The notes beneath the pieces are model-generated. The model did not search any database. It was not told the origin of the DNA and saw only the letters and a list, made by a program, of their open reading frames with translations. Both the position numbers and the translations under genes were made by a program. A DNA stretch of 64,000 nucleotides from Prorocentrum cordatum (Eukaryota; Sar; Dinophyceae; Prorocentrales; Prorocentraceae): positions 95,001 through 159,000 of the forward strand of contig CAUYUJ010016065.1 of NCBI GenBank assembly GCA_963575745.1. The letters are read 5' to 3'. Shown here piece by piece: positions 61,823 through 64,000 of this stretch (the stretch's first letter is position 1; each line of letters begins with the position of its first letter).

Positions 61823-62304
61823 AGAGATTGCAAATGGGGGGTTGTAGGTGGCGTAGGCTAGATTGTTACCAAGTCTGGTACCTGTTGTTGGATGTGCGGT
61901 GATGCTGGGGCATGTACATGCGAAGTGCGATGCTCTGTATGACTCAATGAGTAAAGCCGCCAAGTGTTGATCACATTGGTGCTTGTCCATCACGCAAGGC
62001 TGTGCGACGACTGCCTCTGCTAACGGTACGAGTGCTGTCGGGAAGTCCTGGTTACGACAATCTGTGTCGCTGTGTGGTTCAGCTGTGTCGCGAATACAGT
62101 ATCTCTGACAACTGTGCAAAATGATGATGTGGGGTCGATGTGGGAAAGTATGGTGATGGGATTGTAGCTCTTGCAGCTGGCGATTAGCGACGCTGCGAGT
62201 CCCGCGAAAGCCGTAGATCTGCCCGCTGTCCCTCCGAATGGCGTGGGCAAGAGTGCTTGTATTAGCAGTGGTGCGAGGCCCTGTCTAAGGAATGTGTAGT
62301 GTAG
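61823..62304 (+). other. Intervening segment splitting the endonuclease
   Basis: About 480 bp without coding signal. It begins GGGTAGAG and ends GTGTAG, so GT..AG ends exist, but the phases do not join correctly; it may be an insertion rather than an intron. Confidence 0.4.
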
Positions 62305-62790
62305 CACGGCAACTCAGGAGGCGAGTTCATCGCCATCAGGTCGCACATTGCGGCCACGGGCTACGACGAGAGCCTCAAGCAAGAAGGATACCGCGACCCG
62401 TGCTTCTCGGCGGCCACCCTACACTTGCGGGGGGGGGGTAACCTGGTGCTGAGTTTAGTCTACCTGGTCCCCAAGGAGGCCATGGGCGGCACCAACTGCA
62501 ACAGGATCCGTGCCCTGGCAGCCTTCGTGCAGTCTATCACGGGCCCTTGGGATATTTCGGCAGACTGGAACATCCCATTCCAGAAGATGCAGGATGCCAA
62601 CTTGTTGGACCGACTCGGGGGGGCCCTCCTGCGTCCGGATGTGGATATCACCTGTGACAAGGGGAAGTGCAGCCTCCTGGATTACGGTTTGGCGCGCAGT
62701 GCTGTTGCACATCGGCTGCGCTTTGAAGCAGTGCGGCAAGTACCTTGGAAAACCCATTGCATGTTACGGCTCCACCTGGATGGAGTGGCG
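62305..62790 (+). pseudogene. EEP endonuclease C-terminal part
   Basis: Frame 1 reads GGEFIAIRSHIAATGYDESL, LVLSLVYLVPKEAMGG.NCNRI, GPWDISADWNIPF (catalytic Asp/Asn), KCSLLDYGLARS (Asp) and VPWKTHCMLRLHL (terminal His). These are motifs 3-5 of the EEP fold used by LINEs to nick target DNA. The usual GDWN is ADWN here. After about 62780 the frame turns into low-complexity sequence while another frame takes over, so the copy is damaged. Confidence 0.65.
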
Positions 62791-64000
62791 CGACCGTGCC
62801 GGCACCGTTCGGCGGCCTTACCGAGGCCACTCTCATCTCCAGCTCGTGCGAAGAAAGCAGGCCGACACGCTGAGCAAGCGCAGTTTGAAGAAGAAGGTCG
62901 AGCACGACGAGAGGAGGATGGAGAAGCCAGAGCCGCACCTGCGGGAGGCTTACGAGCAAATCTACATGCAAGAGGACCAAAAGGAGAAGGACGTTCAGAC
63001 CGAGATCCCGCTAGACCTGCGGCAGCGCGTGTAATCCCTGGCGCAGCACCCGACGCACCCCACCGAGGAGACGAGGTGCAACGGCGCTCACTTACACCTC
63101 GCCATGCAGGACCAGTGAGAGGAGGATGCCACCATCACGGACATGTATGCCGACGGGGTCAGTAGTTGAGAAAACCATCCTCCAAGCCAGCGACTTTGAC
63201 GAGAATCAGCACCACCGATACATGGGCAGAGCAGCGGGCATGGGTGTCCGCAAAGCCAGAGCACGAGCTACGCCAGGAAGGTTGCACATGACGTACGCGG
63301 CGGCGGAGTACTGGGGCATCTGCACGAGCTCGGTGGCCAGGTACCACACGCTGAGGGTCAACAACTCGGACCCAAGGCAGCAGCGCCAGTGCCTGGCTGA
63401 GGTGCAGATGGAGATCGAGAGCCTGAAGGGCCTCAACCAGCAGTAGGTCATCGGAAAGAACGCCACGCAGCAGGAAAAGGGCCTGGCGTACGCGGAAGCC
63501 AAGCACCCGAGGAAGAGGAGCCCTGAGGAGGTGAAACAATACTTGGACACCATCGAGAGGTACAGTATTGGCGCGGCCGCAAGAAACCCTCGCAAAAAAC
63601 CGAACCCTGAAAACCCCCGCGCGAGGTACATCTGAGGGGAAACCCGGAGCACCCTGAACGCAGCAGCTTCTTCGACGGCTGCGGGAAGCCAACGCGCAGC
63701 GCGCGGAGCGAAGAAACCCAGGATACCCTTCCGAAACGTAAGTGGTTTCTTGATACGCGCCCCCACTGTACCACACAGTTGCCCATGCGGAGGGCATCAC
63801 CATCCAGCGCCAGATCTTCACGAAATGGGCGAAGCAGATGTAGTCGGTGAAGCCGGGGGCCCTCCACAGACACGCGAGGGAGAAGGCTGCGCCGACCTTC
63901 GAGCTGGCCACCACCCGCGAGCAGCAGCACGCGGACCTCGACGCGGTCACGGAGCACAAGGCGGCATTGTGGCAGAGCATTTGGACGGACCCCATGGAAA
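62791..64000 (+). pseudogene. Linker region between endonuclease and RT of the LINE-type element
   Basis: Protein-like segments occur in shifting frames: SKRSLKKKVEHDERRMEKPE..YEQIYMQEDQ (to 63034), VVEKTILQASDFDENQHHRY MGRAAG..MEIESLKGLNQQ stop (63162-63446) continuing VIGKNATQQEKGLAYAEAK..YLDTIERYSIG to about 63565, and from about 63777 VAHAEGITIQRQIFTKWAKQ, TAG, PGALHRHAREK..AALWQSIW at the window edge. The last segment resembles the helical region before the RT in LINE proteins. About 200 bp at 63570-63770 show no coding match. Confidence 0.45.

Larger units (their letters stand above)
60205..64000 (+). mobile_element. LINE-type element beginning with a relict spliced leader; truncated by window end
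   Basis: Order: spliced-leader relict, 150-bp leader, zinc-ribbon/coiled-coil ORF, EEP endonuclease, linker; a reverse transcriptase would be expected right of 64000. All on plus strand with many frameshifts and stops, so this copy is dead. The leader at the 5' end suggests that the template was a trans-spliced mRNA and that the copy is 5'-complete. Confidence 0.65.

Overview
The window is nuclear DNA of a dinoflagellate. The strongest evidence is a complete 22-nt dinoflagellate spliced-leader sequence embedded at 60205-60226. Retroelement proteins of the dinoflagellate type, a GC-rich background full of trinucleotide repeats, and a sparse intron-bearing host gene agree with this. I cannot name the species.

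Layout. 1-1957: two exons (minus strand) of one recognisable host gene, the sigma subunit of the AP-3 clathrin-adaptor complex, split by a 1.4-kb intron that holds a 330-bp CTC repeat. 2-26 kb: decayed LINE fragments (about 3.8-5.7 kb minus strand; 10.35-12.49 kb plus strand, the latter with a C-terminal RNase H), several families of short inverted-repeat elements, hairpin repeats, tandem minisatellites and many (TCC)n/(GGA)n tracts.

26460-45712 is the centrepiece, a three-level nest. The outer shell is a short terminal-inverted-repeat (TIR) element with a (GGA)n core. Inserted in it, without a target duplication, is a tyrosine-recombinase (YR) retrotransposon (26575-45655) with the split direct repeats A1 ... 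B1-A2-B2. It encodes a reverse transcriptase/RNase H with a methyltransferase-like tail, a Cys-rich gag-like protein and a tyrosine recombinase. Inside its gag-like gene sits an 11.3-kb DNA transposon (31252-42570) with 11-bp imperfect TIRs and a 3-bp duplication (ACT). This carries a CACTA/Plavaka-like transposase gene and five further co-oriented ORFs of unknown function, all on the minus strand. Cutting the transposon out at its ends rejoins the gag frame, which fixes both borders.

45.7-60.2 kb is gene-poor: a second intact (GGA)n-TIR element with a 5-bp duplication, minisatellites, and a 4.75-kb (GTC)n array (53.2-58.0 kb) with an interspersed higher-order motif. From 60205 to the window end lies a LINE-type element that begins with the relict spliced leader, then a zinc-ribbon and Glu-rich coiled-coil ORF, then an EEP-type endonuclease; its RT would lie beyond the window.

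Almost all long ORFs made of Pro, Ser, Glu, Gly, Arg, Asp, Thr or Val runs are translations of microsatellites and were left out.
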